Shown here in pieces: positions 45,453-53,044 of a stretch of 64,000 nt of DNA. The DNA comes from UTCHB3 sp964531325 (GTDB lineage: Bacteria > Bacteroidota > Ignavibacteria > Ignavibacteriales > Ignavibacteriaceae): NCBI GenBank assembly GCA_964531325.1, contig CAZHCW010000002.1:210012-274011 (forward strand), read 5' to 3'. Each line of letters begins with the position of its first letter. Within the stretch, counting starts at the first letter, position 1. A program made the translations under genes and the position numbers. The notes beneath the pieces are model-generated. The model saw only the letters and a list, made by a program, of their open reading frames with translations. It was not told the DNA's origin and did not search any database.

Positions 45453-46616
45453 ATGCCATTCTATTTTAAACTTGGTGAACTGCCACCACGCAGACATACC
45501 ACATTTTACAAACCTGACGGCGTATCTCTCTACAGGGAGGAACTCTTCAGTACCAGAGGATTCTCGGGTGTTTATTCCAATAAATATCACTATCATATCC
45601 CTCCACAAGTGAAAGGAATTAATGAGCTTTTCCCGAGCGATGCCAAGGATTGGGATGATGCACCAATACAGTATTACCACTTTGTAACCGGAAGGAAAGT
45701 AACGCCGGGAAACATTCTAACGGCACGCCAGTCGTTTATGAGGAATCATGGTTGTAACATTTCAACCGCGCATGTCACAGAAGAAGCTGATTTCTTTTAT
45801 AAAAATTCGCACATGTCAGAATTGATCTTTGTAAACCACGGTAGTGGGAAAATGTATTCTGAATATGGAGTTATACCATTTACTCAATGGGATTATTTGA
45901 TTATTCCTAAAGGTACAGTGTATCAGCTAAAATTTGATTCATACGAGAATGTTAAACTCTTTATAATTGAATCACTTACACCCTTTGAGATACCACGCCA
46001 CTTTAGAAATGAGTATGGCCAGTTGAATGAGGATGCCCCATATTATGAACGCGATTTTAGACCTCCTTCATCATTGGAACCTTGTTTTGACGAGGGAGAA
46101 TTTAAGATGATAGTAAATCTTAACGGTCGTCATTTTGAATACGATGTCCCGCACCATCCTTTCGATGTTGTCGGGTGGGATGGTTTCCTTTATCCTTACG
46201 CTTTTAATATAAAGGATTATGCACCAAAAGTTGGCAGGTTACACTTGCCTCCGCCTGTGCATCTTCTGTTTTGGACAAGCAATTTTGTGGTTTGTAATTT
46301 CTGCCCGAGATTATTCGATTTTGATCCAAAAGCAATTCCCGCTCCCTACTTTCATACTAATATCGACAGTGATGAAGTTATCTACTATGTGGATGGCGAT
46401 TTTATGTCGAGAAAAAGTATTAGTGAGGGATCGGTGACACTTCACCCCATGGGTATCCCACATGGACCTCAGCCGGGGAAAACTGAAGAATCAATCGGTG
46501 CAAAAGAGACCTTTGAGTATGCGATAATGATCGATACTTATGCACCACTTAAACTTACTCAAAATGTAAAAGAAACCCTTGTTGAAGGATACGAAAACTC
46601 CTGGTTGGAGGTTTAA
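45453..46616 (+). CDS. hmgA: Homogentisate 1,2-dioxygenase
   Basis: The 387-aa cupin enzyme opens the homogentisate ring to maleylacetoacetate. Family features include MRNHGCNISTAHVTEEADFF in the N-terminal half, PFDVVGWDGFLYPYAFNI in the middle, and the iron-site region NIDSDEVIYYVDGDFMSR followed by HPMGIPHGPQPG. The AAGGAGATCAAA leader gives a strong start. It follows hpd by 21 bases. It is slightly shorter than the human enzyme, as usual for this bacterial branch. Confidence 0.94.
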   Translation: MPFYFKLGELPPRRHTTFYKPDGVSLYREELFSTRGFSGVYSNKYHYHIPPQVKGINELFPSDAKDWDDAPIQYYHFVTGRKVTPGNILTARQSFMRNHGCNISTAHVTEEADFFYKNSHMSELIFVNHGSGKMYSEYGVIPFTQWDYLIIPKGTVYQLKFDSYENVKLFIIESLTPFEIPRHFRNEYGQLNEDAPYYERDFRPPSSLEPCFDEGEFKMIVNLNGRHFEYDVPHHPFDVVGWDGFLYPYAFNIKDYAPKVGRLHLPPPVHLLFWTSNFVVCNFCPRLFDFDPKAIPAPYFHTNIDSDEVIYYVDGDFMSRKSISEGSVTLHPMGIPHGPQPGKTEESIGAKETFEYAIMIDTYAPLKLTQNVKETLVEGYENSWLEV

Positions 46617-46639
46617 TTCCGACCGGAGGGAGAAATATA

Positions 46640-47746
46640 ATGATTAAATTACCAAAACACATAGAAAACCTTATTCCTTACAAAGCAGGGAAACCGATTG
46701 AGGAACTTGCACGGGAAAAAGGACTCACAAAAATTGTAAAACTCGCCTCGAACGAAAATCCTTTGGGACCATCACCGATGGCTGTTGAGGCAGTAAAAAA
46801 TAATCTTTCAGAATTGAACAGATATACCGATCCTAAAAGTTATCTTCTCGTTAAAAAGTTATCCCACTATTTTGAGGTACCCCAGGAGAGGATAATTACC
46901 GCAAGTGGCTCGGATGCACTTCTGCAATACATAATTTATGGAGTCTGTGAACCGGGAGATGAAGTTATTACATCCCAGGGTACTTTTATTGGGTGGTATG
47001 TAAACGCCGATAAGTATAACATTAAATGCGTTAAAACATTATTGGATGATTATACCTACGATTTAGACGCGATTTATGATGTAATAACTGAAAAAACCAG
47101 GATAATCTATCTGGCTAATCCCAATAATCCGACAGGAACGATGTTCACAAAGCGTCAATTTGAAAGTTTTCTGGATAAAGTCCCTGATCATATTTTGATT
47201 GTACTTGATGAAGCATATACGCTTTATGCAAGAAAATTTGATGATTATCCTGATGGACTTAAATACGAAAAAGATAATCTAATGGTTCTAAGGACATTTT
47301 CGAAGGATTATGGACTTGCAGGATTAAGGCTGGGTGTTGGCTTTGGAGAGGAGAATTTAATTCAAGCTCTTTATAAAGTGAAACTGCCATTTGAGCCAAA
47401 CATGCTTGCTCAGACAGGAGCGATGGCAGCACTCGATGATGTTAAATTCCTAAAAGAGACAGCAGAACTGAATGAAAAATCACTCAATTTGTTCCGACAT
47501 GAATTTGATAAAATTGGTTTACGATACACAAAATCTGTTGGAAACTTTTTGATGTTAATACTGCCTGATGAATCCACGGCAATCCAATTTAATAATGAAT
47601 GTCTTGAAAGAGGGCTTATTTTGAGGCATACCGGCTCGTTTGGCGTGCCAAATGGTGTCAGAATAAACAGTGGAACCATCGATGAGACTGAATTTGCAAT
47701 TTCGGTGATAAAGGATGTTTTTGAATCGATTAAAGTGGCAGTTTAA
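46640..47746 (+). CDS. HisC-like class I/II aminotransferase, probably acting on tyrosine
   Basis: The 368-aa PLP enzyme resembles histidinol-phosphate aminotransferase: LASNENPLGPSP, ANPNNPTGTMF, LDEAYTLYA, and the PLP Lys in RTFSKDYGLAGLRLG. HisC-type enzymes often also accept aromatic amino acids. No other his gene is nearby; instead it lies between hmgA and an FAH-family gene, so the most economical role is tyrosine to 4-hydroxyphenylpyruvate, the step that feeds hpd. A ribosome site GGAGGGAG precedes the ATG. Histidine biosynthesis remains possible. Confidence 0.87.
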   Translation: MIKLPKHIENLIPYKAGKPIEELAREKGLTKIVKLASNENPLGPSPMAVEAVKNNLSELNRYTDPKSYLLVKKLSHYFEVPQERIITASGSDALLQYIIYGVCEPGDEVITSQGTFIGWYVNADKYNIKCVKTLLDDYTYDLDAIYDVITEKTRIIYLANPNNPTGTMFTKRQFESFLDKVPDHILIVLDEAYTLYARKFDDYPDGLKYEKDNLMVLRTFSKDYGLAGLRLGVGFGEENLIQALYKVKLPFEPNMLAQTGAMAALDDVKFLKETAELNEKSLNLFRHEFDKIGLRYTKSVGNFLMLILPDESTAIQFNNECLERGLILRHTGSFGVPNGVRINSGTIDETEFAISVIKDVFESIKVAV

Positions 47747-47819
47747 ATAAATTTTAACCATAAAATGGAAAATCAGAAGCGGATGTTTATAGTTCTGTTT
47801 TTTCCGGGAGAAGATCAAA

Positions 47820-48839
47820 TTGAAATTTGTAAGTTATTATAAAGACTCAAAGTTTAGAGTTGGAATCCTCGTAAACGATGTAGTAATAGATGTTGAAGAA
47901 GGTTCAGCTTCAACAGGTAAAAGACTTCCTGCCACAATGAAAGAACTTCTTGAGGTGTGGAATGAATCGCTTAACATTTGTGAATCAATCGTTAATAATT
48001 TCCATGCAGGAAATACTGCCGGGATGAATCTCGATGATCTTAAGCTTGGACCTCCTGTCCCGTATCCAACTTCATGCAGGGATGGTTATGCTTTCCGTCA
48101 ACATGTTGCTACTGCCCGCAGGAACAGGGGAGTGCCAATGATCCCTGAATTTGATCAATATCCTGTGTTTTATTTTACAAATCACAATGCAATTTATGGT
48201 AGTGGTGATCTTATTGTTGAAACTGATCACCTGCAAAAATTGGATTTTGAACTTGAAGCAGCAATTGTAATTGGAAGACATGGTAGAAATATAAAATCAT
48301 ATGAAGCCGACAATTATATTGCAGGCTATATGATCATGAATGATTTTTCCGCCAGAGTGCTTCAAATGGAAGAGATGTTGTTGAATTTGGGACCCGCAAA
48401 AGGAAAAGACTTTGCGACCGCAATTGGTCCTGTATTAGTTACCCCTGATGAACTTGAGAACCGGAAAATAACTACACCTTATGGTGATAAATACGATCTG
48501 GAAATGAGAGCTTATCACAATGGCAGATTGATCTCGGAGGGAAATCTTAAACAGATGGACTGGACATTTGCCGAAATCATCGAACGGGCTTCATACGGTG
48601 TTGACCTTTATCCGGGTGATATAATTGGTTCAGGAACTGTAGGAACAGGTTGCTACCTTGAACTAAATGGAACTGCGGCATTAAATGCCAAAGAAAAAGA
48701 TGAGGAATTTACTCCGGTTTGGCTGGCTGAAGGTGATGACATTGAGTTGCAGATCGAGGGCTTGGGCAGACTTAAAAACACTATAAGAAGATCAGTGGAT
48801 GACTACAGTATTCTCTCCCGAAAAAAGTTGGATACTTAA
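47820..48839 (+). CDS. Fumarylacetoacetate hydrolase family protein
   Basis: The 339-aa protein has the FAH fold: FYFTNHNAIYGSGDLI, LDFELEAAIVIG with the metal-binding Glu residues, and IAGYMIMNDFSARVLQ. The C-terminal part has SGTVGTGCYLELNG. In this operon it most likely splits fumarylacetoacetate to fumarate and acetoacetate, the last step of homogentisate breakdown. It begins with TTG at 47820, preceded by GGGAGAAG; the leader resembles those of hpd and hmgA. No maleylacetoacetate isomerase gene lies next to it. Confidence 0.9.
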   Translation: MKFVSYYKDSKFRVGILVNDVVIDVEEGSASTGKRLPATMKELLEVWNESLNICESIVNNFHAGNTAGMNLDDLKLGPPVPYPTSCRDGYAFRQHVATARRNRGVPMIPEFDQYPVFYFTNHNAIYGSGDLIVETDHLQKLDFELEAAIVIGRHGRNIKSYEADNYIAGYMIMNDFSARVLQMEEMLLNLGPAKGKDFATAIGPVLVTPDELENRKITTPYGDKYDLEMRAYHNGRLISEGNLKQMDWTFAEIIERASYGVDLYPGDIIGSGTVGTGCYLELNGTAALNAKEKDEEFTPVWLAEGDDIELQIEGLGRLKNTIRRSVDDYSILSRKKLDT

Positions 48840-48877
48840 TTATTGAGTTATATTAAAGAATAATTTTGAATAGATTT

Positions 48878-50116
48878 ATGAAGTTTACCCGGATTTTGAT
48901 TTTATTTTCAATAACATTGATTTCACTGCAAGCGCAAGCTACCTTTTTTGATTTTGCGAGTCTTGCTCGAAAAGACAGTTTTTACACTGAATTGAAGCTT
49001 AAGATAGTTGAGTCTCTTAAAAAGGAGAATCGTCGAGATGTGAAGAAAATGGCTGACGGGCTGTGGGCTTCGGAACTTACACTTACGAGGAGCCAGGAAT
49101 TTAAAGATTTCCTGGATGAATTACTGGATTCAATCTCCACATTTGAACCTGATCTTCAACGCAGAATTCTACAGACGATCCATTCGCTTTATCGGGGTGA
49201 GTTTCAGGAAAAAGTAACTAATTTTGCCCATTCCACCACCGATGTTAAACTTTTTGCAATGGCAATCAGTCAACTCAACCTTGAGCCACAAAAAGTTGAA
49301 TATTTTGAATATCTTACAAAATCAAAATTCAGCAACAAACTTGATAATCCGATAATAACGGCTCTTTTGCTTTCACTAAAAATGAAAATGGCGGGGGAGA
49401 GAGTTGTTCCATCTGTGAAAGAACTGTTGAACTATCAAAAAGACAGTTCAGTTTTTCGGATGTATATGTTTGTAAGGTCAGATCGGGATTACTCCGGGCA
49501 GATTGTATTCAGAAAAAAGGATGGAAGCTTTCTTAAAGATTCATCCGGGAATGCCCTTACACTTCCATATTTTGCCCGATCGATAACAAATTTACCCGGT
49601 TATGTAACCAACGGGAACTCACCCCAGGGTATTTTCGCCATAACAGGTGCATATAACTCTCCTGCAAAGTTGATAGGTCCAACACCCAGAATCAGATTGT
49701 ACATGCCTTCTGAAGGTGACAATAACCTCTTCTACAACGGTTATAAAAATGTAAATAAGTTATCTGACAGTGTTTTATACAGTTTGCTTTTACCCGAAAG
49801 CTGGCGAAACTATTCTCCCGTTTATGAATCATATTATGCGGGTAAAGCCGGCAGATTTGATATAGTGATGCACGGAACCACGGTTGATCAGCGTTATTAC
49901 AAAAACGAAATATTTTATCCTAATGTTCCAACTCATGGATGCCTCAGTGGGATTGAAAAATGGGACGACAAAGGATATTTGGTTTTTAGTTATCAAGAAA
50001 AACTGCTCGCTATCTATAATTCACTTGGTAACCCCAAGGGGTATCTTTATCTGATTGAATTGGATAGTCAACAAAAGGATGTAACGGCTGAAGAAGTTCA
50101 GGATTTATTAAAATAA
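48878..50116 (+). CDS. Secreted L,D-transpeptidase-like (YkuD-type) protein
   Basis: The protein is about 412 aa from the ATG at 48878 (a TTG at 48866 is an alternative). A signal peptide (MKFTRILILFSITLISLQAQA) is clear. The first half is helical. The second half contains VMHGT and, 20 residues later, PTHGCLSG, which fits the His...[ST]HGC active-site pattern of YkuD L,D-transpeptidases. These crosslink or modify peptidoglycan in the periplasm. The motif fit is good but the surrounding sequence is divergent, so other Cys-catalysed roles on the wall are possible. Confidence 0.7.
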   Translation: MKFTRILILFSITLISLQAQATFFDFASLARKDSFYTELKLKIVESLKKENRRDVKKMADGLWASELTLTRSQEFKDFLDELLDSISTFEPDLQRRILQTIHSLYRGEFQEKVTNFAHSTTDVKLFAMAISQLNLEPQKVEYFEYLTKSKFSNKLDNPIITALLLSLKMKMAGERVVPSVKELLNYQKDSSVFRMYMFVRSDRDYSGQIVFRKKDGSFLKDSSGNALTLPYFARSITNLPGYVTNGNSPQGIFAITGAYNSPAKLIGPTPRIRLYMPSEGDNNLFYNGYKNVNKLSDSVLYSLLLPESWRNYSPVYESYYAGKAGRFDIVMHGTTVDQRYYKNEIFYPNVPTHGCLSGIEKWDDKGYLVFSYQEKLLAIYNSLGNPKGYLYLIELDSQQKDVTAEEVQDLLK

Positions 50117-50125
50117 AAAGGATAT

Positions 50126-50548
50126 TTGGCAAAGTTTATAATGATTAATACTAAAATTTTATTGTCCTCCAGTGCTATTGTACTGGGACTGTTTGGTTTT
50201 CTTTCCTCATTTTTTTCACAAGAGCTTCTTTTGCACACAAAGGTAACCTCTGACGGTGCCGCTGATATGTTTATTCAGTTGTTGGCAGCTATGTTTATTG
50301 GGTTTGCGATTCTGAACTGGATGAACAGGGGAGTGATGATGGGAGGAATTTATGCCAGACCTCTTGCAATGGCTAATTTTTCGCATTTCCTGATTGGTCT
50401 GATAACATTTCTGAAAGTCATAAGTGCCAAACCACATCTACCGGGAATGTGGGTTCTAATGATTATTTATTTCTTGTTTGCTTCGGCTTTTGGAATCACA
50501 ATGTTTTTTCATCCTGTTGCTGCGGAGAAAAAAGCGAGGGGCGAATAG
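50126..50548 (+). CDS. Small four-helix membrane protein of unknown function
   Basis: The 140-aa protein has four predicted membrane helices: ILLSSSAIVLGLFGFLSSFF, FIQLLAAMFIGFAILNWM, AMANFSHFLIGLITFLKVI and MWVLMIIYFLFASAFGITMF. I know no specific function. The TTG at 50126 follows AAGGA at short spacing; an ATG at 50141 would remove five residues and is equally possible. It starts nine bases after the transpeptidase-like gene and ends at a strong shared terminator. Confidence 0.7.
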   Translation: MAKFIMINTKILLSSSAIVLGLFGFLSSFFSQELLLHTKVTSDGAADMFIQLLAAMFIGFAILNWMNRGVMMGGIYARPLAMANFSHFLIGLITFLKVISAKPHLPGMWVLMIIYFLFASAFGITMFFHPVAAEKKARGE

Positions 50549-50572
50549 AAGGTTGTTGAATCTGTTTGAGAG

Positions 50573-50604
50573 AAAGAGGCTGCCATTTACTCGGCAGCCT
50601 CTTT
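50573..50604. terminator. Bidirectional terminator between convergent units
   Basis: AAAGAGGCTGCC (50573-50584) and GGCAGCCTCTTT (50593-50604) form a perfect 12-bp stem with an 8-base loop. It separates the plus-strand membrane protein gene from the minus-strand GH94 gene and can serve both. Confidence 0.88.
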
Positions 50605-50613
50605 AAGTTTCGA

Positions 50614-53022
50614 TCAGATAAAGAAATCTAATTGTAAAGTTTTATTGGCTTTAATTATTTCTTCAGACAAGAAGTTTTGTTCTACTTTTTTCTCTCCAAG
50701 ATAAAGTCCCTTTTTACCACCAGAATTCTCTCGAACCACATTCAGATCAAGTCTGCATCCTCTAAAAACTCTGGAAGCTTTAAAAGAATTCCAGTATGAT
50801 GGGAGTGCAGGTGAAATTTCCATTCCGGTAAATTGGGGTTTAAATCCTGCGATATTATCCATTCCAATTCTAAGCATCCAGACTGCAGTGCCTGTTAACC
50901 ATGAATGGCTTGCCTGACCTTCAGACGGGTGATCGGGACTGGTAACATATTCGGCAAAAACATAAGGTTCAACTTCATAGATATCACTTCTTTCGGCTGA
51001 ATTTGTCGGAAGCATTCGTTTGTAGATGTCAACCGCAGAATCGATATCACCAGCAACGATGGAAGCAAGCACAAACCAGGATGATGCGTGATTAAAAATG
51101 GCACCATTTTCTTTTTTCCCGGGCACACAACGACTGATCAATCCTGTGTTTTCTTCAACTTTTGTGTAGGAAGGGTAACAAATCTGGATTCCGTTCGGAC
51201 GCAGGAGATGTTTTTTCACCGATTCGATACTTTTATGGGCTCTTTCAGCAGGAGCCATACCCGAGATAACAGCCCATGACTGTGAATTAATGAATATCTT
51301 GCCCTGCTCACTTTTTGAGGTTCCCAGAGGCTCCATGAAGTCGTTAAATGCACGAATATACCACTCGCCATCCCATGCGACTTCATTTACAACTCGTTCC
51401 ATGTGAACAAACGCTTCACTCCAACTTTTGATTCTCGCCTGATCGTTTCGCAATCCAAGCAGGGGTAGAGTTTTTTTAATCACATACCCAAGGAAAAACG
51501 CACCCCAGATTGTTTCACCCTTGCCGCGAGGACCAACTTTATCGAGAGTATCATTCCAGTCGCCGTTCATTATTTTTGGCAGGCCTCTTTCACTAACTGA
51601 AGAAATACAAAAATCGATGGCTCTTGCAGTGTGCTCGTAAACTGTGGCTTCATCCTGATCGTAGAATTTTACAACCTCATCGAGCAGAGCAAAGTCGCCT
51701 GTTTCGTTTAGATATTCAGTGACACCAAAAGGTATCCAAAGGGGAGTGTCAGAATGGTTTGTCTTTTCACCCCACTCGGTAATCTTGAAAAAATTATGAA
51801 GCGTTGATCCGTCAGAAAACTGATATTTAAGGGCGTTTGTGATTCGAGCTCTTACTCTTCCGGGTTCGGGAATAACCATTCCAAGGATATCCTGGAACTG
51901 ATCACGGATACCATTTCCAAAAAGCAATCCACCATGATAATAGCCTGAATTACGCGCCATATCAAATGTAACTGCTGCCTGGTACTGGTTCCATACATTC
52001 ATCGAAGCATTAAACTTTTCATCGGGGGTTTCGATTACAAAATGGTTTAAGTAATTAGTCCAGTAGGCTTTTACTTCATCTAATTTTGAATCAATTACCT
52101 CGATATTTTTTAGTGAATCCCAATCCAAAGAGAGATATTTGGATTCAGGTGTTCCCTCATCTTTTGGGGAAACTCCCATCAGGATTGCAAAATCTACAGA
52201 TTCTCCGGGTTCCAACGATATTTTATTCTGCAAAGCAGCAACAGGGTCGCCGGCGGTAATCTCAGTATTAAACATTTCACCCCGCTCAACAGCTTCAGGA
52301 TTGGCTTCAGAACGCCATCTGCCGATGAATTTATCAAGGCTTCCGTCAAATCCCGTAACAGGAAGTGTGGAAGTAAAAAGCAGATCATATTTCCAGTCGA
52401 GGTTGGGTTGTTCTACTGATACTTTTTTGTTTAATACCCAGTATCTTCTTGTCGCGACAAGTGTATCATAGGTCTTATCAAATTTAATATCGGTAAAATG
52501 TTTGTCGTTTGGTTGATTAATGATATCGTTTAGAGCGTTACCCATCATCAATTCAGCAAAAGAATAGATTTCAAGTTCCTTCTTTACAGATGAAAAGTTT
52601 TTTAGAGTTACACGCCAAATCTCAACATTTCCTTCACGAGGAACAAAATAAGTTAAGATTCCCTCAACTTCAAAAAATCGGGTTTTTATGGTGGTGTAAC
52701 CTTGCCCGTGTCTGCACTCATAAAAATCATATTTTTTGTCAATTGTTGGAGCCCAGCTTAAAGAGCGATACTCTCCGCTTGCTGTATCCTTAACCATCAC
52801 ATATCTTCCGGGACGATCCCAAGGAAGACAATTATATCTCATTCTGGTTAGCCGGTTATCGCGAGGGGTCTCAAGAAATGAAAAACCACCCCCTGTATGG
52901 GATAATAAACCTGCATAATCGTTATTCCAGATGTAGTTAAACCAGGGACGGGGAGTCTTTGGGTCGGTGATTACAAATTCACGATGATCATCTGTGAAAA
53001 AGCCATATTTATTTTTGATCAT
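50614..53022 (-). CDS. GH94-family inverting sugar phosphorylase
   Basis: The 802-aa protein has the GH94 layout: an N-terminal beta-sandwich (GLLSHTGGGFSF, CRHGQGYTTIKTRFFEVEGILTYFVP), a linker, and a (alpha/alpha)6 barrel. The general acid Asp is in MNGDWNDTLD, and the phosphate-binding region reads ENGAIFNHASSWFVLA. Such enzymes use phosphate to split a beta-linked glucoside or N-acetylglucosaminide, giving an alpha-sugar 1-phosphate. No signal peptide is present, so it works in the cytoplasm. It is the last gene of an operon with phosphohexomutase, HAD and GH38-like genes. The exact disaccharide is unknown. Confidence 0.92.
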   Translation of the reverse strand: MIKNKYGFFTDDHREFVITDPKTPRPWFNYIWNNDYAGLLSHTGGGFSFLETPRDNRLTRMRYNCLPWDRPGRYVMVKDTASGEYRSLSWAPTIDKKYDFYECRHGQGYTTIKTRFFEVEGILTYFVPREGNVEIWRVTLKNFSSVKKELEIYSFAELMMGNALNDIINQPNDKHFTDIKFDKTYDTLVATRRYWVLNKKVSVEQPNLDWKYDLLFTSTLPVTGFDGSLDKFIGRWRSEANPEAVERGEMFNTEITAGDPVAALQNKISLEPGESVDFAILMGVSPKDEGTPESKYLSLDWDSLKNIEVIDSKLDEVKAYWTNYLNHFVIETPDEKFNASMNVWNQYQAAVTFDMARNSGYYHGGLLFGNGIRDQFQDILGMVIPEPGRVRARITNALKYQFSDGSTLHNFFKITEWGEKTNHSDTPLWIPFGVTEYLNETGDFALLDEVVKFYDQDEATVYEHTARAIDFCISSVSERGLPKIMNGDWNDTLDKVGPRGKGETIWGAFFLGYVIKKTLPLLGLRNDQARIKSWSEAFVHMERVVNEVAWDGEWYIRAFNDFMEPLGTSKSEQGKIFINSQSWAVISGMAPAERAHKSIESVKKHLLRPNGIQICYPSYTKVEENTGLISRCVPGKKENGAIFNHASSWFVLASIVAGDIDSAVDIYKRMLPTNSAERSDIYEVEPYVFAEYVTSPDHPSEGQASHSWLTGTAVWMLRIGMDNIAGFKPQFTGMEISPALPSYWNSFKASRVFRGCRLDLNVVRENSGGKKGLYLGEKKVEQNFLSEEIIKANKTLQLDFFI

Positions 53023-53044
53023 TTAAATTTAATCTCTATTTTTT

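Noticed and set aside
46640..47746. Histidine biosynthesis hisC as the primary role
   Set aside because: No his genes are near and the gene lies inside the tyrosine degradation operon; kept only as an alternative.
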